Source: Coprobacillaceae bacterium UN01-12pH3A (GTDB taxonomy: Bacteria > Bacillota_I > Bacilli_A > Erysipelotrichales > Coprobacillaceae). Taken from it: DNA of 64,000 bases. The position numbers were made by a program, and so were the translations under genes. The DNA is taken from contig JAQENU010000005.1 in the NCBI GenBank assembly GCA_027676805.1, positions 1 through 64,000 on the forward strand, given 5' to 3'. Numbering within the stretch: position 1 is the stretch's first letter; the number at the start of each line of letters is the position of its first letter. Shown here piece by piece: positions 37,607-46,321 of this stretch. A model generated the notes under the pieces. The model saw only the letters and a program-made list of their open reading frames with translations, ran no database searches and was not told the DNA's origin.

Positions 37607-38555
37607 ATATACAGTCGATCAGATTACACGTTTAGTAGGGATCGGCGAAAAGAATCTTGAATTGATTGAAAAACAGTTTGATATAAATATTATATTGCGC
37701 GGAGATGAACTGATCATTCAAAGTGAAGAGGAAGCCATCATTCAAAAAGTAGAAAGTTTAGTGATGGCCTTACTGGCATTAACGAAGAAAGGACTTAATA
37801 TTTCATCCAGAGATATTATCTATGCGTTAAAACTCCAGCAAGATAATCACTTGGAAAAATTAGATGCTCTTTATGATGTTGTGATCGCTAAGACCATTAC
37901 CGGGAAAGTGATTTATCCTAAAACGATAGGTCAGAAAGAATATTATTTAGCGTTGAAAAAGAATGATGTGGTTTTTGGAATCGGACCTGCGGGAACCGGA
38001 AAAACTTATTTGGCAGTCGTCTTTGCGGTAGCTGCATTGAAGAATAATGAAGTGAAGCGTATTGTTTTAACCCGTCCGGCAGTAGAAGCCGGGGAAAGCC
38101 TAGGCTTTTTGCCAGGGGATTTAAAAGAAAAGGTAGATCCTTATCTGCGCCCTTTATATGATGCTTTGCATGATATGTTAGGTGTTGAGCAGACTGAACG
38201 CTTGATCGAAAAAGGCACGATCGAGATTGCACCGCTTGCCTATATGCGTGGTCGTACCTTAGAGGATGCCTATGTGATTTTAGATGAAGCGCAAAACACA
38301 ACTGATGCACAGATGAAAATGTTTTTGACTCGTTTAGGATTTAATTCTAAAATGGTCATCACCGGAGATATTACGCAGATCGATTTACCACGCGGTATCC
38401 ATTCAGGATTAAAGATTGCTTCACAAATCCTACGTGGCGTTAAAGGAATCCAATTTGTTGAATTATCAGCGATGGATGTTGTTCGTCATCCCGTTGTTCA
38501 GCGTATTATCGAGCGTTATGAAACACGTCCGCATGAAGAACACTATGAACAGTAG
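37581..38555 (+). CDS. phoH: PhoH-like ATPase
   Basis: A cytoplasmic P-loop ATPase of the PhoH family, thought to act in RNA metabolism with YbeY. Walker A is GPAGTGKT (about residues 134-141), followed by LTRPAVEAGESLGFLPGDL and Walker B ILDEAQN. An N-terminal KH-like region precedes the ATPase. Length 324. AGGGAGAT precedes the ATG. It overlaps yqfD, giving yqfC-yqfD-phoH, but the usual pgpH and ybeY do not follow. Confidence 0.95.
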   Translation: MSKTLKLTEYTVDQITRLVGIGEKNLELIEKQFDINIILRGDELIIQSEEEAIIQKVESLVMALLALTKKGLNISSRDIIYALKLQQDNHLEKLDALYDVVIAKTITGKVIYPKTIGQKEYYLALKKNDVVFGIGPAGTGKTYLAVVFAVAALKNNEVKRIVLTRPAVEAGESLGFLPGDLKEKVDPYLRPLYDALHDMLGVEQTERLIEKGTIEIAPLAYMRGRTLEDAYVILDEAQNTTDAQMKMFLTRLGFNSKMVITGDITQIDLPRGIHSGLKIASQILRGVKGIQFVELSAMDVVRHPVVQRIIERYETRPHEEHYEQ

Positions 38556-38564
38556 TGTTTTTCT
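38541..38564 (+). terminator. Terminator of yqfC-yqfD-phoH
   Basis: CACTA (38541-38545) pairs with TAGTG (38553-38557) and is followed by TTTTTC; the phoH stop codon lies within the hairpin. The short stem makes this moderate. Confidence 0.55.
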
Positions 38565-38572
38565 TTTGTTTG

Positions 38573-38581
38573 TGTTATACT
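38573..38581 (+). promoter_or_regulatory. Extended -10 promoter of the DEAD-box helicase gene
   Basis: TG-T-TATACT with no obvious -35, about 30 bp upstream of the start codon. Confidence 0.55.
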
Positions 38582-38611
38582 AAGCTGTATGTTTAAAGAA
38601 AGAGGAAATAA

Positions 38612-39847
38612 ATGAAATTTAATGAATTACAATTAATCGAACCATTGCTGAAAGCCGTGGCTCATTTGAATTATGAAGAAGCGTCACCTATTCAGTCACA
38701 GGCGATTCCGCCTTTATTAGAAGGAAAGGATTTGCTTGGCTGCGCTAAGACGGGAACCGGGAAGACCGCTGCCTTTGCTTTACCTATCTTACAGAAACTT
38801 TATTTGCGTGAGGAAGCGGATAAATATCCGCGAACAATCAAAGCTTTGATTTTGGCACCGACACGTGAATTAGCTATACAGATCAATGAGACATTTCAGT
38901 CACTGAATCCCTATGTTAACTTAAAATCAGCTGCCATCTTTGGTGGTGTGCGTCAGGGTCAGCAGGTGACTGCAATTGAACGTGGGATTGATGTTCTTAT
39001 TGCAACACCGGGACGTTTATGGGACCTACATGAACAAGGCTTGCTGGATCTAAATCATATTGAATATTTCGTTTTAGATGAAGCAGACCGTATGTTGGAT
39101 ATGGGATTTATCCGAGATATTCGCAAGATTATGAGATTAATCCCAGCTAAGAGACAAACTATGCTTTTCTCAGCAACCTTGCCTGATGAAATACAGCACT
39201 TGGTTGATGAAATCTTACATGATCCGATTCGTATTATGATCAGTTCCGGACATATGACCGTTGAAAAGATTCAGCAGTCTTTATATTATGTCGATAAATT
39301 AAATAAAGCAAAACTGTTGATTCGTCTGTTAGACGATCCGCGTATTTATAATGCGATTGTGTTTGTACGTACAAAACGCAATGCAGATACGCTATGCAAG
39401 AAGCTTAATAAAGCAAAAATAACCGCAGAAGCGATTCATGGGGATAAATCACAGAATGCCCGTGTCCGTGCTTTGCAGAATTTTAAAGATAATAAAGCCC
39501 GAATTTTAGTAGCGACAGATATAGCGGCAAGAGGGATTGATATTGATGATTTAACTCATGTCATCAATTTTGACTTGCCTGAACAAGCAGAAAACTATGT
39601 GCATCGTATTGGGCGTACAGCTCGTGCGGGAGCAAGCGGAGAAGCGATTACGTTCTGCTGTTATCAAGAAAAGGATTTGTTAAAAGAGGTAGAAAGATTT
39701 ATTCATCAGTCTATTCCGGTTGTGGATAACCCTTATTATCCTATGGAAGATTTAAGTGATCCTGTAAAAAAAGAAAAAGCACCGCAAAAGAAAACAATGG
39801 CATCATCAAGAAGCCGTCGTTCATCGAAAAGCAGTAAACGCCGTTAA
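38612..39847 (+). CDS. DEAD-box RNA helicase (RhlE-like)
   Basis: An ATP-dependent RNA helicase of 411 residues. Visible motifs: Q motif region PIQSQAIP, motif I AKTGTGKT (about 46-53), PTRELA, TPGR, DEAD in LDEADRMLDMGF, SAT, and VI HRIGRTARAG. The C-terminus is short and basic (RSRRSSKSSKRR), as in RhlE-type cold-shock helicases. It is a monocistronic gene between two terminators. Confidence 0.94.
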   Translation: MKFNELQLIEPLLKAVAHLNYEEASPIQSQAIPPLLEGKDLLGCAKTGTGKTAAFALPILQKLYLREEADKYPRTIKALILAPTRELAIQINETFQSLNPYVNLKSAAIFGGVRQGQQVTAIERGIDVLIATPGRLWDLHEQGLLDLNHIEYFVLDEADRMLDMGFIRDIRKIMRLIPAKRQTMLFSATLPDEIQHLVDEILHDPIRIMISSGHMTVEKIQQSLYYVDKLNKAKLLIRLLDDPRIYNAIVFVRTKRNADTLCKKLNKAKITAEAIHGDKSQNARVRALQNFKDNKARILVATDIAARGIDIDDLTHVINFDLPEQAENYVHRIGRTARAGASGEAITFCCYQEKDLLKEVERFIHQSIPVVDNPYYPMEDLSDPVKKEKAPQKKTMASSRSRRSSKSSKRR

Positions 39848-39850
39848 TTA

Positions 39851-39872
39851 GCACTCATAAGAGTGCTTTTAT
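39851..39872 (+). terminator. Terminator of the DEAD-box helicase gene
   Basis: GCACTC (39851-39856), ATAA loop, GAGTGC (39861-39866) and a T-rich tail. Confidence 0.85.
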
Positions 39873-39887
39873 TGTATGAATTAAGCA

Positions 39888-39926
39888 ATGTCAAAGGATT
39901 TTGACATGAAATATGACGATGTCAAA
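39888..39926 (+). promoter_or_regulatory. Repeated ATGTCAAA operator upstream of the HTH gene
   Basis: ATGTCAAA (39888-39895) and TTTGACAT (39900-39907) form a perfect inverted repeat with a 4-bp spacer, and a third ATGTCAAA lies at 39919-39926, 31 bp (three helical turns) from the first. The inner TTGACA could also serve as a -35. A binding site for the downstream regulator is the simplest explanation. Confidence 0.6.
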
Positions 39927-39988
39927 GAAGTTGGATAGACAAATAAACTTAAACATGGCATGATGAGTACGAAAGGAATGTGAGTGTT

Positions 39989-40396
39989 ATGGAGATTGGG
40001 GACAAATTAAAAAAAGCAAGAACTGCTTCTTCGCTTACACAAGAGAGGGTAGCCGACCAACTGCAGGTTTCTCGGCAGACAATATCCAACTGGGAAAATG
40101 AAAAGTCCTATCCCGATATTATCAGTATTATTAAACTAAGTGATTTGTATAAGATCAGTCTGGATGAACTATTAAAGGGGGATTCTAAAATGATTCAGCA
40201 TTTAGAAGAAAGCACCGATACAGTCAGCAGCAACAAAAAGCTGATCATGGCGATCGGTATCAATATATTTTTCTTAATTTTATTTGTTTTATTTAATGGC
40301 TTGATCGCTAAAAATAATTATCTGATTATTGGCAGTGCTTCGATTGGAATCATCAGTACATGTTTCTTGTTTTATCAGATCATTAGAAAGTTTTAA
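39989..40396 (+). CDS. XRE-family HTH regulator with C-terminal membrane segments
   Basis: A 135-residue protein: an HTH_3 domain in residues 1-60 (IGDKLKKARTASSLTQERVADQ, RQTISNWENEKSYPD) and two hydrophobic helices near 88-108 and 112-132. Such small HTH-membrane proteins often regulate the adjacent membrane gene. The ATG at 39989 is preferred; an in-frame GTG at 39980 is too close to AAAGGA. A repeated ATGTCAAA palindrome lies upstream, and the next gene starts 12 nt downstream. Confidence 0.85.
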   Translation: MEIGDKLKKARTASSLTQERVADQLQVSRQTISNWENEKSYPDIISIIKLSDLYKISLDELLKGDSKMIQHLEESTDTVSSNKKLIMAIGINIFFLILFVLFNGLIAKNNYLIIGSASIGIISTCFLFYQIIRKF

Positions 40397-40408
40397 GGAG
40401 GGATTACG

Positions 40409-40735
40409 ATGACTTGGTATTTAATTGTATTTGTATTTATGGTATTAATGGGAGCTTTCGCATTGGCCTATCAAATTTTTCGCTTAACGGAGCTGGATGC
40501 CAAATGCCGTGGCTTAAAACATCCTAAATGGTGGGGATTATTCTCCCTGAGCGGCAATAATGGAAGCGGCGGGCTGATTCTATATTTGATCGGACGCAGA
40601 AAATATCCGATTACAATGAACAGTGAAGAAAGAATACTCATGAATTCACGTAAGAAACGAGCAGGAGCTGCCCTGGTTTTTATGGCAGTCGGCATGATCT
40701 GTTTAATGAGTACTTGTATTCTGACTTTTAATTAA
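40409..40735 (+). CDS. Small membrane protein of unknown function
   Basis: A 108-residue protein with hydrophobic segments at the N-terminus (about 3-24) and C-terminus (about 85-105). Between them is a soluble part with a LKHPKWWGLFSLSGNNGSGGLILY stretch split here as LKHPKWWG and SGNNGSGGLILYLIGRR. I do not recognise the family. It follows the HTH-membrane gene by 12 nt with its own AAGGAGGG site, so it is likely its regulated partner. Confidence 0.7.
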   Translation: MTWYLIVFVFMVLMGAFALAYQIFRLTELDAKCRGLKHPKWWGLFSLSGNNGSGGLILYLIGRRKYPITMNSEERILMNSRKKRAGAALVFMAVGMICLMSTCILTFN

Positions 40736-40740
40736 ATAAA

Positions 40741-40765
40741 AAACGTTATGAACACTCATAACGCT
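40741..40765. terminator. Terminator between the small membrane protein and MATE genes
   Basis: CGTTATGA (40744-40751), ACAC loop and TCATAACG (40756-40763). On the minus strand it is followed by TTTTTTA, so it ends the MATE transcript and probably also the plus-strand transcript. Confidence 0.75.
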
Positions 40766-40772
40766 ATTAAGA

Positions 40773-42158
40773 TTAAAGTGCTGCTTTTTCTTTTTGAAGC
40801 AGGGCTTTTTTCTTTAAATCACGGCCAATTGTCAGCCACATCGTTAGGTAACAAGCGCCGCCGCCAATAAAGTTGGAGATCGGTTCAGCTAAGAAAATTC
40901 CGGTAATGCCTAAGCCAAACATTTTAGGCAGAATCAATGTCAGTGGTACGACAATAAATACTTTTCTTAATAAAGAAAAGAAAACGGCTTGTTTAGACTT
41001 TCCTAAGGCAACTGCAACAGATTGCCCGGCAAATTGAAACGCCATCATAAAGAAACCAAAGAAATAAACTTTTAAAGAAGGAATTGCCACTTCAATCAGA
41101 TGCGGTTCTTTATTGAAAATATGAATAAAGAAGCTTGGGAATAACGTGATAATCAGCCACATTACAAAGGTATAGGCTACACAAACAACCGTCATAAATT
41201 TAATGCCTTTTAATACACGATCATACGCCTGAGCCCCATAGTTATACCCTAATACCGGCTGAGAGGCATTCGTTAATCCACTTGATGGCATGGAAACAAC
41301 TTCACGGATCGAATTGATGACGGTCATTGCCGCCACGTAAATATCACCACCGTAGGATTGTAAGCTGGCATTGCAGACGATGGCTACTAGTGAGTTGGTA
41401 ATCGCCATAACAAACCCTGACATGCCTAAGGAAACAATTTGACGGATATAGTCTAACTTCAGTTTCATTCGCTGCAAACGCAGTTTCAAAATGGTATTCT
41501 TACCTGTTAAAAAGAGAAGGATCCAAACAGCAGAAATAAACTGTGAAATAACAGTGGCTAAAGCAGCGCCGCGAACGCCCATCTGAAATGTAAAGATAAA
41601 GATCGGATCCAGCACAATATTGGTAATGGCGCCTAGTAAAACAGTCATCATCCCAATTTTGGCGAATCCCTGAGAATTGATAAAGCTGTTCATTCCCAGT
41701 CCAATCATTACAAATAAACTGCCTAACAGATAAATTGAAATATAGGCATCAGCATATGGAAAGGTTGCCTCACTGGCACCAAACATGAAAAGTAACGGCT
41801 TTTTAAACAGTAAGCCGATAATCGTTAAGAGAATCCCAAAAATAATCATTAAAGCAAAAGAATTCCCCATGATTTCTTCGGCTTCCTGATCATTGCCTTT
41901 CCCTCGGGCAATGGAACACAGTGGAGCACCGCCCATTCCAAATAGATTAGCAAACGCAATAATGATCGTAATTAGCGGCAGGGATAAACCCAATCCACTC
42001 ATAGCTAAGGTCGCTCCGTTATCGATACGTCCGATAAAAATACGATCGACGATATTATATAAAACATTGATGAGCTGAGCGAGTGTCATGGGAATCGCAA
42101 GATTAATAATATTGCGTGCGACACTTCCCTTAGTAAAATCATTTTTTCTATTCTCCAT
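40773..42158 (-). CDS. MATE-family efflux transporter
   Basis: An integral membrane exporter of 461 residues with twelve hydrophobic segments in two similar halves. It belongs to the DinF/NorM/MepA superfamily; the N-terminal TKGSVARNIINLAIPMTLAQ and the PSSGLTNASQPVLGYNYGA region are typical of the MepA-like branch, which expels cationic drugs with Na+ or H+ exchange. On the minus strand an extended -10 TG-C-TATACT (42192-42184) and AAGGGGAGATGG precede the ATG. Confidence 0.92.
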   Translation of the reverse strand: MENRKNDFTKGSVARNIINLAIPMTLAQLINVLYNIVDRIFIGRIDNGATLAMSGLGLSLPLITIIIAFANLFGMGGAPLCSIARGKGNDQEAEEIMGNSFALMIIFGILLTIIGLLFKKPLLFMFGASEATFPYADAYISIYLLGSLFVMIGLGMNSFINSQGFAKIGMMTVLLGAITNIVLDPIFIFTFQMGVRGAALATVISQFISAVWILLFLTGKNTILKLRLQRMKLKLDYIRQIVSLGMSGFVMAITNSLVAIVCNASLQSYGGDIYVAAMTVINSIREVVSMPSSGLTNASQPVLGYNYGAQAYDRVLKGIKFMTVVCVAYTFVMWLIITLFPSFFIHIFNKEPHLIEVAIPSLKVYFFGFFMMAFQFAGQSVAVALGKSKQAVFFSLLRKVFIVVPLTLILPKMFGLGITGIFLAEPISNFIGGGACYLTMWLTIGRDLKKKALLQKEKAAL

Positions 42159-42183
42159 AATTCCATCTCCCCTTAATTTCTAT

Positions 42184-42192
42184 AGTATAGCA
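42184..42192 (-). promoter_or_regulatory. Extended -10 promoter of the MATE gene
   Basis: TG-C-TATACT on the minus strand, about 26 bp upstream of the start codon. Confidence 0.55.
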
Positions 42193-42237
42193 CCATTCAA
42201 TGACCTGTGCCTAATTTTTCATGAATTGAATAAAAAT

Positions 42238-42263
42238 AGCGCAGCAGCCGACGCTGCTACGCT
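42238..42263 (-). terminator. Terminator downstream of the secreted protein gene
   Basis: AGCAGC (42243-42248), CGAC loop and GCTGCT (42253-42258), extended past one mismatch by AGCG/CGCT, followed on the minus strand by TATTTTTATT. It is GC-richer than its surroundings and lies 150 nt beyond the stop codon. Confidence 0.65.
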
Positions 42264-42414
42264 TACAGTCAATGCTTTGAAATCTAGGGAGATTGCATTA
42301 AATCTAAGTTTAAAGTGGGGCAATAGAAAGCGATAAATGCAGCCTGTCATTTTCAAGATGATCTTAATTAATATACATCCTTTATTTGCACGTTATATCA
42401 AATCAGGTCTTAAA

Positions 42415-43041
42415 TTATCCCCATGTTAATCTGATTTGACCGTCGGTATTCACTTCTAAGGTTAAGTATCCTACATGACTTCCCAGCACAAACCCGAATT
42501 TTTTCACTGTGTAATTAAAGGTCATTGACGCTGTTGCAGGCAGATATGTCTCTGATAGTTCCGTAATAATATTGAGGTCAAGGCTGTTTACAGTGGCATG
42601 CTCCCTCTTAAACATAGGCGTGTACACTTTAATGATTCTAGCAGGATAGTTCCCTTTCACATCCGCATAAAAGCTGGCTTCTAAACCACCGCTGCGGATA
42701 TGCGGACGCAAAGTGCTCAATCCATCAGGCAGCATTCCTGAACTCCAATCGGTTGTTTGCTGAGAATAAAGTGACTTATCAGAAATAGAATTTTGAATAT
42801 CTATTCGAATATCAATATCTTGAATTTCGTCATGATAAATGGTTATTTCACTGGTATGCTCCAACTTGGATAAATCAAGATCGGCATACATCTTTTCAGT
42901 CCCTTTATTTTTATAAACCTTTACAGCGTTATTTTCTTCAACCAGCGCATAAACTTCAACAGCTTTTGCTGAAGACACACTTAACCCAATGGCGGTGCAT
43001 AAACTCATCATTATCACATATAACTTCTTTCCTCTTTTCAT
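42415..43041 (-). CDS. Secreted protein of unknown function
   Basis: A 208-residue protein with a signal peptide (MKRGKKLYVIMMSLCTAIGL, cleavage near SAKA). The mature part is beta-rich and polar: acidic repeats such as EITIYHDEIQDIDIRIDI, a Ser-rich middle, and a terminal strand region LTLEVNTDGQIRLTWG. No catalytic motif, anchor or known domain was recognised. GAAAGGAGAGAC precedes the ATG at 43041; the frame is open up to 43074. It stands alone between terminator and promoter regions. Confidence 0.7.
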   Translation of the reverse strand: MKRGKKLYVIMMSLCTAIGLSVSSAKAVEVYALVEENNAVKVYKNKGTEKMYADLDLSKLEHTSEITIYHDEIQDIDIRIDIQNSISDKSLYSQQTTDWSSGMLPDGLSTLRPHIRSGGLEASFYADVKGNYPARIIKVYTPMFKREHATVNSLDLNIITELSETYLPATASMTFNYTVKKFGFVLGSHVGYLTLEVNTDGQIRLTWG

Positions 43042-43292
43042 CGTTGTCTCTCCTTTTTTATTGTCTAAAATCAACTATAGGGGCAGTCCAAGGTTCTATT
43101 AAATTTTTAAAAGTGTTCTTTCTATTTAAATGTTAACATAGTTTTAAAAAATAACGCTATTCTTTTTGTGAAAATAATGATTATTTAATAATCCTATTTC
43201 TATTTTTTTATAGAGTAAAAAGATGAACGTCAAATTCTTGCTTTTAAGTAAAATAATCAGTATACTTATTTAAGAATTGGAGGAGTTTATTC

Positions 43293-44102
43293 ATGGATAA
43301 ATTATTGGTTTTGGGAACTGGGAATGCCGCTGTTAAAAAGTGCTATAATACGTGTTTTGCATTAAAGAAAGATAATGAATACTTCCTTGTAGATGCCGGT
43401 GGAGGAAATGGAATCTTGGGGCGATTAGATGAGATGAATATTCCTTTGAATGAAATACATCACCTTTTTGTTACTCATGAACATACCGATCATATTTTAG
43501 GGGTGGTTTGGATTATTCGCATGATTACGACTAAAATGTTAGCGAATGACTATATCGGTGAATTTCATATTTATGCACATACGGAATTGGTTCAGACAAT
43601 TAAAACACTTTGTGAGCTGACTTTACAAAAAAAGCTGACCAAATGTTTTGATCAGCGTGTGCTTTTTCACCCATTGCAAGATGGGGATCAATGGACAATT
43701 TTAGATACACCTTTTACGTTTTATGATATATTATCGACTAAAGCTAAGCAATTTGCTTTTACTTTTATCAATGAGGATGGGAAAAAGATCGCCTTTGCCG
43801 GAGATGAACCCTATAATGAAAAATGCTTTGAATATGTCAAAGGTGCTGACTGGCTGATGCATGAAGCATTCTGTCTATATGATCAGCGCGATATTTTTAA
43901 GCCTTATGAAAAGCATCACAGCACAGCTAAAGATGCTGCTGTTTTAGCGACACAGCTGGGTGTTAAACATCTTATCCTTTGGCATACCGAAGAGAAAAAT
44001 CTGACTCAGCGAAAAGCACTCTATACACTGGAAGCCGCAAAGTATTTTAATGGCAGTATTTATGTTCCTGATGACCTCGAGGTGATTGAGCTATGTCAGT
44101 AA
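43293..44102 (+). CDS. MBL-fold metallo-hydrolase (RNase Z-like)
   Basis: A 269-residue metallo-beta-lactamase-fold protein. The metal motif HEHTDH is near residues 60-65, with further ligands in the Asp of AFAGDEPYN and the His of LILWHTEE. The size and THEHTDHILG pattern match RNase Z/ElaC-like hydrolases, but it lacks the long exosite arm of tRNase Z, so substrate is unknown. GGAGG precedes the ATG. Its end overlaps a 54-residue membrane gene. Confidence 0.88.
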   Translation: MDKLLVLGTGNAAVKKCYNTCFALKKDNEYFLVDAGGGNGILGRLDEMNIPLNEIHHLFVTHEHTDHILGVVWIIRMITTKMLANDYIGEFHIYAHTELVQTIKTLCELTLQKKLTKCFDQRVLFHPLQDGDQWTILDTPFTFYDILSTKAKQFAFTFINEDGKKIAFAGDEPYNEKCFEYVKGADWLMHEAFCLYDQRDIFKPYEKHHSTAKDAAVLATQLGVKHLILWHTEEKNLTQRKALYTLEAAKYFNGSIYVPDDLEVIELCQ

Positions 44103-44257
44103 CTTTTGCATCTATTGCTTTGGGCTGTCTTATTGTGATGGCAGTCTGCAGTATTGTGTTTCCCATTATATTTATTGTATCATTCAATCGTTTTCGTAGG
44201 GAAATGAAACAAACTTTTGAAAAAAGAAACTTAGAAGAGGTAGAAAATGAAATTTAA
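44093..44257 (+). CDS. 54-aa membrane protein in the MBL operon
   Basis: This short gene encodes MSVTFASIALGC, a hydrophobic stretch to about residue 31 and a charged tail (NRFRREMKQTFEKRNLEEVEN). It has its own GAGGTGATT site, overlaps the MBL gene end by 10 nt and overlaps the next gene by 11 nt. The double overlap makes it a genuine co-translated gene although it is short and of unknown function. Confidence 0.8.
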   Translation: MSVTFASIALGCLIVMAVCSIVFPIIFIVSFNRFRREMKQTFEKRNLEEVENEI

Positions 44258-44639
44258 AGAACCCCGTTTATTAAGTATCTGTGCAGCAGCTTTTATTGGC
44301 ATGGTCGTTTTAGCAATCAATGCTGCCAGTCAGCATGAAACTGCAAAATTAATTATTACTATCGTATTATCCTTAATGGCATTAACGATGCTGTTGGGAC
44401 GTTTTAATATTTTAGTTAAAGAGGATTTTATGCTGGTTTACGCATTTCGTTATATCGGCATCTTGCCGGTTATGATTGATTATGCAGATGTAAAGGAAGT
44501 TAAACTGGTTTCAAAAACAAAAGTAAAAATTAAAACAGCCAAACAGGAATTATCTGTCTATGTCTTAAATGCTGCAAAATTTGTTGATTGTTTAAAAGCA
44601 AATACACAAAAACTGGAATTAGAAGTGGAATATCATTAG
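44247..44639 (+). CDS. Membrane protein with bacterial PH-like domain
   Basis: A 130-residue protein: two hydrophobic helices (about 8-27 and 33-50) followed by a beta-rich domain (ILVKEDFMLVYAF...VMIDYADVKEVKLVSKTKVKI) that resembles the PH-like domains of YdbS/YcxB-type membrane proteins. Function is unknown. It overlaps the 54-residue gene, with AGAAGAGGT ahead of the ATG, so the three-gene group MBL/small/PH-like is one operon. Confidence 0.75.
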   Translation: MKFKEPRLLSICAAAFIGMVVLAINAASQHETAKLIITIVLSLMALTMLLGRFNILVKEDFMLVYAFRYIGILPVMIDYADVKEVKLVSKTKVKIKTAKQELSVYVLNAAKFVDCLKANTQKLELEVEYH

Positions 44640-44728
44640 ATATTTCATTTTTATTACCGATGATGCAATTATTGAAACTTTCATGTATAATAGAAATAGA
44701 GATGGATCAATAAGAAAGGAGCATACAT

Positions 44729-44926
44729 ATGAACAGAAAAGAAAGGATCCTTAACATATCCCGTAAATCCGGTGTTGCGGTTGAAGAGCTCGATGATACT
44801 TTAGATAATGAAACAGCAATGAAGTGCCATAGAAAGTGGCCGATTATCCTCATGCTTTTATTCTCATTTCTCTTTGTTTTTTATGGGGCTTACCGCATTT
44901 ATACTGTATTTAAAAAGATTAGATAA
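44729..44926 (+). CDS. Small membrane protein, unknown function
   Basis: A 65-residue protein with a charged N-terminal half containing an acidic EELDDTLDNE stretch and one C-terminal membrane helix (about 40-58) followed by a basic end. No family recognised. AAAGGAG with good spacing precedes the ATG, and TATAAT lies at about 44687-44692. It is followed by a strong terminator. Confidence 0.65.
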   Translation: MNRKERILNISRKSGVAVEELDDTLDNETAMKCHRKWPIILMLLFSFLFVFYGAYRIYTVFKKIR

Positions 44927-44960
44927 TGAAAAAAAGCCTCTTTATATAAGACGTTTCAGA

Positions 44961-45004
44961 CTGTTGATTGAGTACATCTGCGTACCTGCTCAACAGTTTT
45001 TTTG
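44961..45004 (+). terminator. Terminator after the small membrane protein gene
   Basis: CTGTTGA (44961-44967) pairs with TCAACAG (44990-44996); an inner GTAC/GTAC pair extends the stem. Seven T follow. Confidence 0.75.
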
Positions 45005-45238
45005 TCATTCAATCCTATATAATACAAGTATACTATTTATATATATATCTGTATATTTAGTATGATTTAAAACAAAATAGCTAATAGAATGCTTCCATTT
45101 ATTCTATAAAAACTATTCAATATTTTAGGTTAGTAGAGATAAGCATCACAGAATTTGTTTAATGATACGATATAAATATAATGGAAATGATAAAATAAAA
45201 CGTTGTAGAAAGAGACAGTAAAGGAGAGAAGTTGAATA

Positions 45239-45862
45239 ATGGAGTATGGATATGCACGGGTATCTTCGAAAAATCAAAATCTGGATAGACAAATCGAAGC
45301 TCTGAAAAAAGTTGGAATTCAACAGCGGAATATGTATGTAGAAAAGATTTCAGGAAAGAACTTTGAAAGAAGGCAATATCAAAAGCTGATAAAAAAACTT
45401 AAAAGAGGAGATGTACTATACATTAAATCCATTGATCGATTAGGAAGAAACTATAATGAAATCATTGAACAATGGCATAGGATCAACAAGGTGACCGGAG
45501 CTGATATTGTAGTGCTGGATTTTGCAATGCTGGATACAAGGCAAAATATTTACGGATTGACAGGACAGTTTATATCAGATATGGTATTGCAGATTATGAG
45601 TTATGTCGCCGAAATTGAACGGGAAAATATTCTTGAAAGGCAACAAGAAGGCATTGAATGCGCAAAAATGAAAGGGATAAAATTCGGGCGGCCAAAAAAG
45701 CCGTATCCTGATGAATTTGAAAATATTTATCAGCAGTGGAAATCTGATTTAATCAGCAAAAGAGAAGCGAGCAGACGGTTGTTTACCAATACCACTTTGT
45801 TTACTAGATGGGTGGATGATTATGAAAAACAAGATAATTCGGTTAAAAGAAATTTACTATAG
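45239..45862 (+). CDS. Serine recombinase, resolvase/invertase family
   Basis: A 207-residue site-specific recombinase. The N-terminal catalytic domain shows YARVSSKNQNLDRQ with the nucleophile Ser9/10, IKSIDRLGRNY, and the long E helix (MSYVAEIERENILERQQEG). After GRPKKPYP a short helix-turn-helix (SKREASRRLF...LFTRWVDDY) ends the protein. The size is that of resolvases and invertases, not large integrases. It is isolated, with no transposon genes or recognised recombination site nearby. AAAGGAGAG precedes the ATG. Confidence 0.93.
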   Translation: MEYGYARVSSKNQNLDRQIEALKKVGIQQRNMYVEKISGKNFERRQYQKLIKKLKRGDVLYIKSIDRLGRNYNEIIEQWHRINKVTGADIVVLDFAMLDTRQNIYGLTGQFISDMVLQIMSYVAEIERENILERQQEGIECAKMKGIKFGRPKKPYPDEFENIYQQWKSDLISKREASRRLFTNTTLFTRWVDDYEKQDNSVKRNLL

Positions 45863-45898
45863 AATCAAGAGAAATCCTCTTGATTTTTTATTTTATTA
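45863..45898 (+). terminator. Terminator of the recombinase gene
   Basis: AATCAAGAG (45863-45871), AAATC loop and CTCTTGATT (45877-45885), followed by a T-rich tract. Confidence 0.85.
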
Positions 45899-46321
45899 AA
45901 GGATATTAAGCTCGGCAAACTCTATTTATAAAAATAAAATATGTAATTACAACCTGTTTTTAAACCAAAATAAATAAAAAGTGTTATAAAACCTATACGT
46001 TTCATAACACTCTATTTCTTAATATAAATGATTAAAAAGCGGTAATTATTCTTTCATAAATGAATATATCATAAATATTACAAAATGTATGATTTTAATA
46101 ACAATAATACCCGAGTGCATCTTTAATGCACAAAATTAAAGCAGTACAGATAAAAAGATGGTAAGAAAGCTTTTATTATATTGAGTCATGTAAACACTAA
46201 GGGTCAGCAAATGGGACTATTATAATGCCAAATTGATTGAAAACAAGGTGGATTCATGGTGTGTTTTTGAAAGGAGGAATAAGGACTTTTATAAAAATAA
46301 ACTTTAATGGAGGAGATGGAA
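45899..46321. other. Intergenic region between recombinase and EAL gene
   Basis: About 420 nt without a gene. It holds a 13-bp hairpin with one mismatch (45980-45992 with 45999-46011) whose T-run lies on the minus-strand side, a GTGCAT/ATGCAC inverted repeat (46115-46131), a TATAAT near 46221-46226, and an AAAGGAGG at about 46271 with no start codon behind it. I looked for a c-di-GMP riboswitch here and saw no matching consensus. Confidence 0.45.

Noticed and set aside
37918..38310. 130-codon minus-strand frame inside phoH
   Set aside because: Fully inside the ATPase core and lacking start signals.
45899..46321. c-di-GMP riboswitch before the EAL gene
   Set aside because: The neighbouring genes suggested one, but the GEMM consensus could not be found; the hairpins are short and simple.
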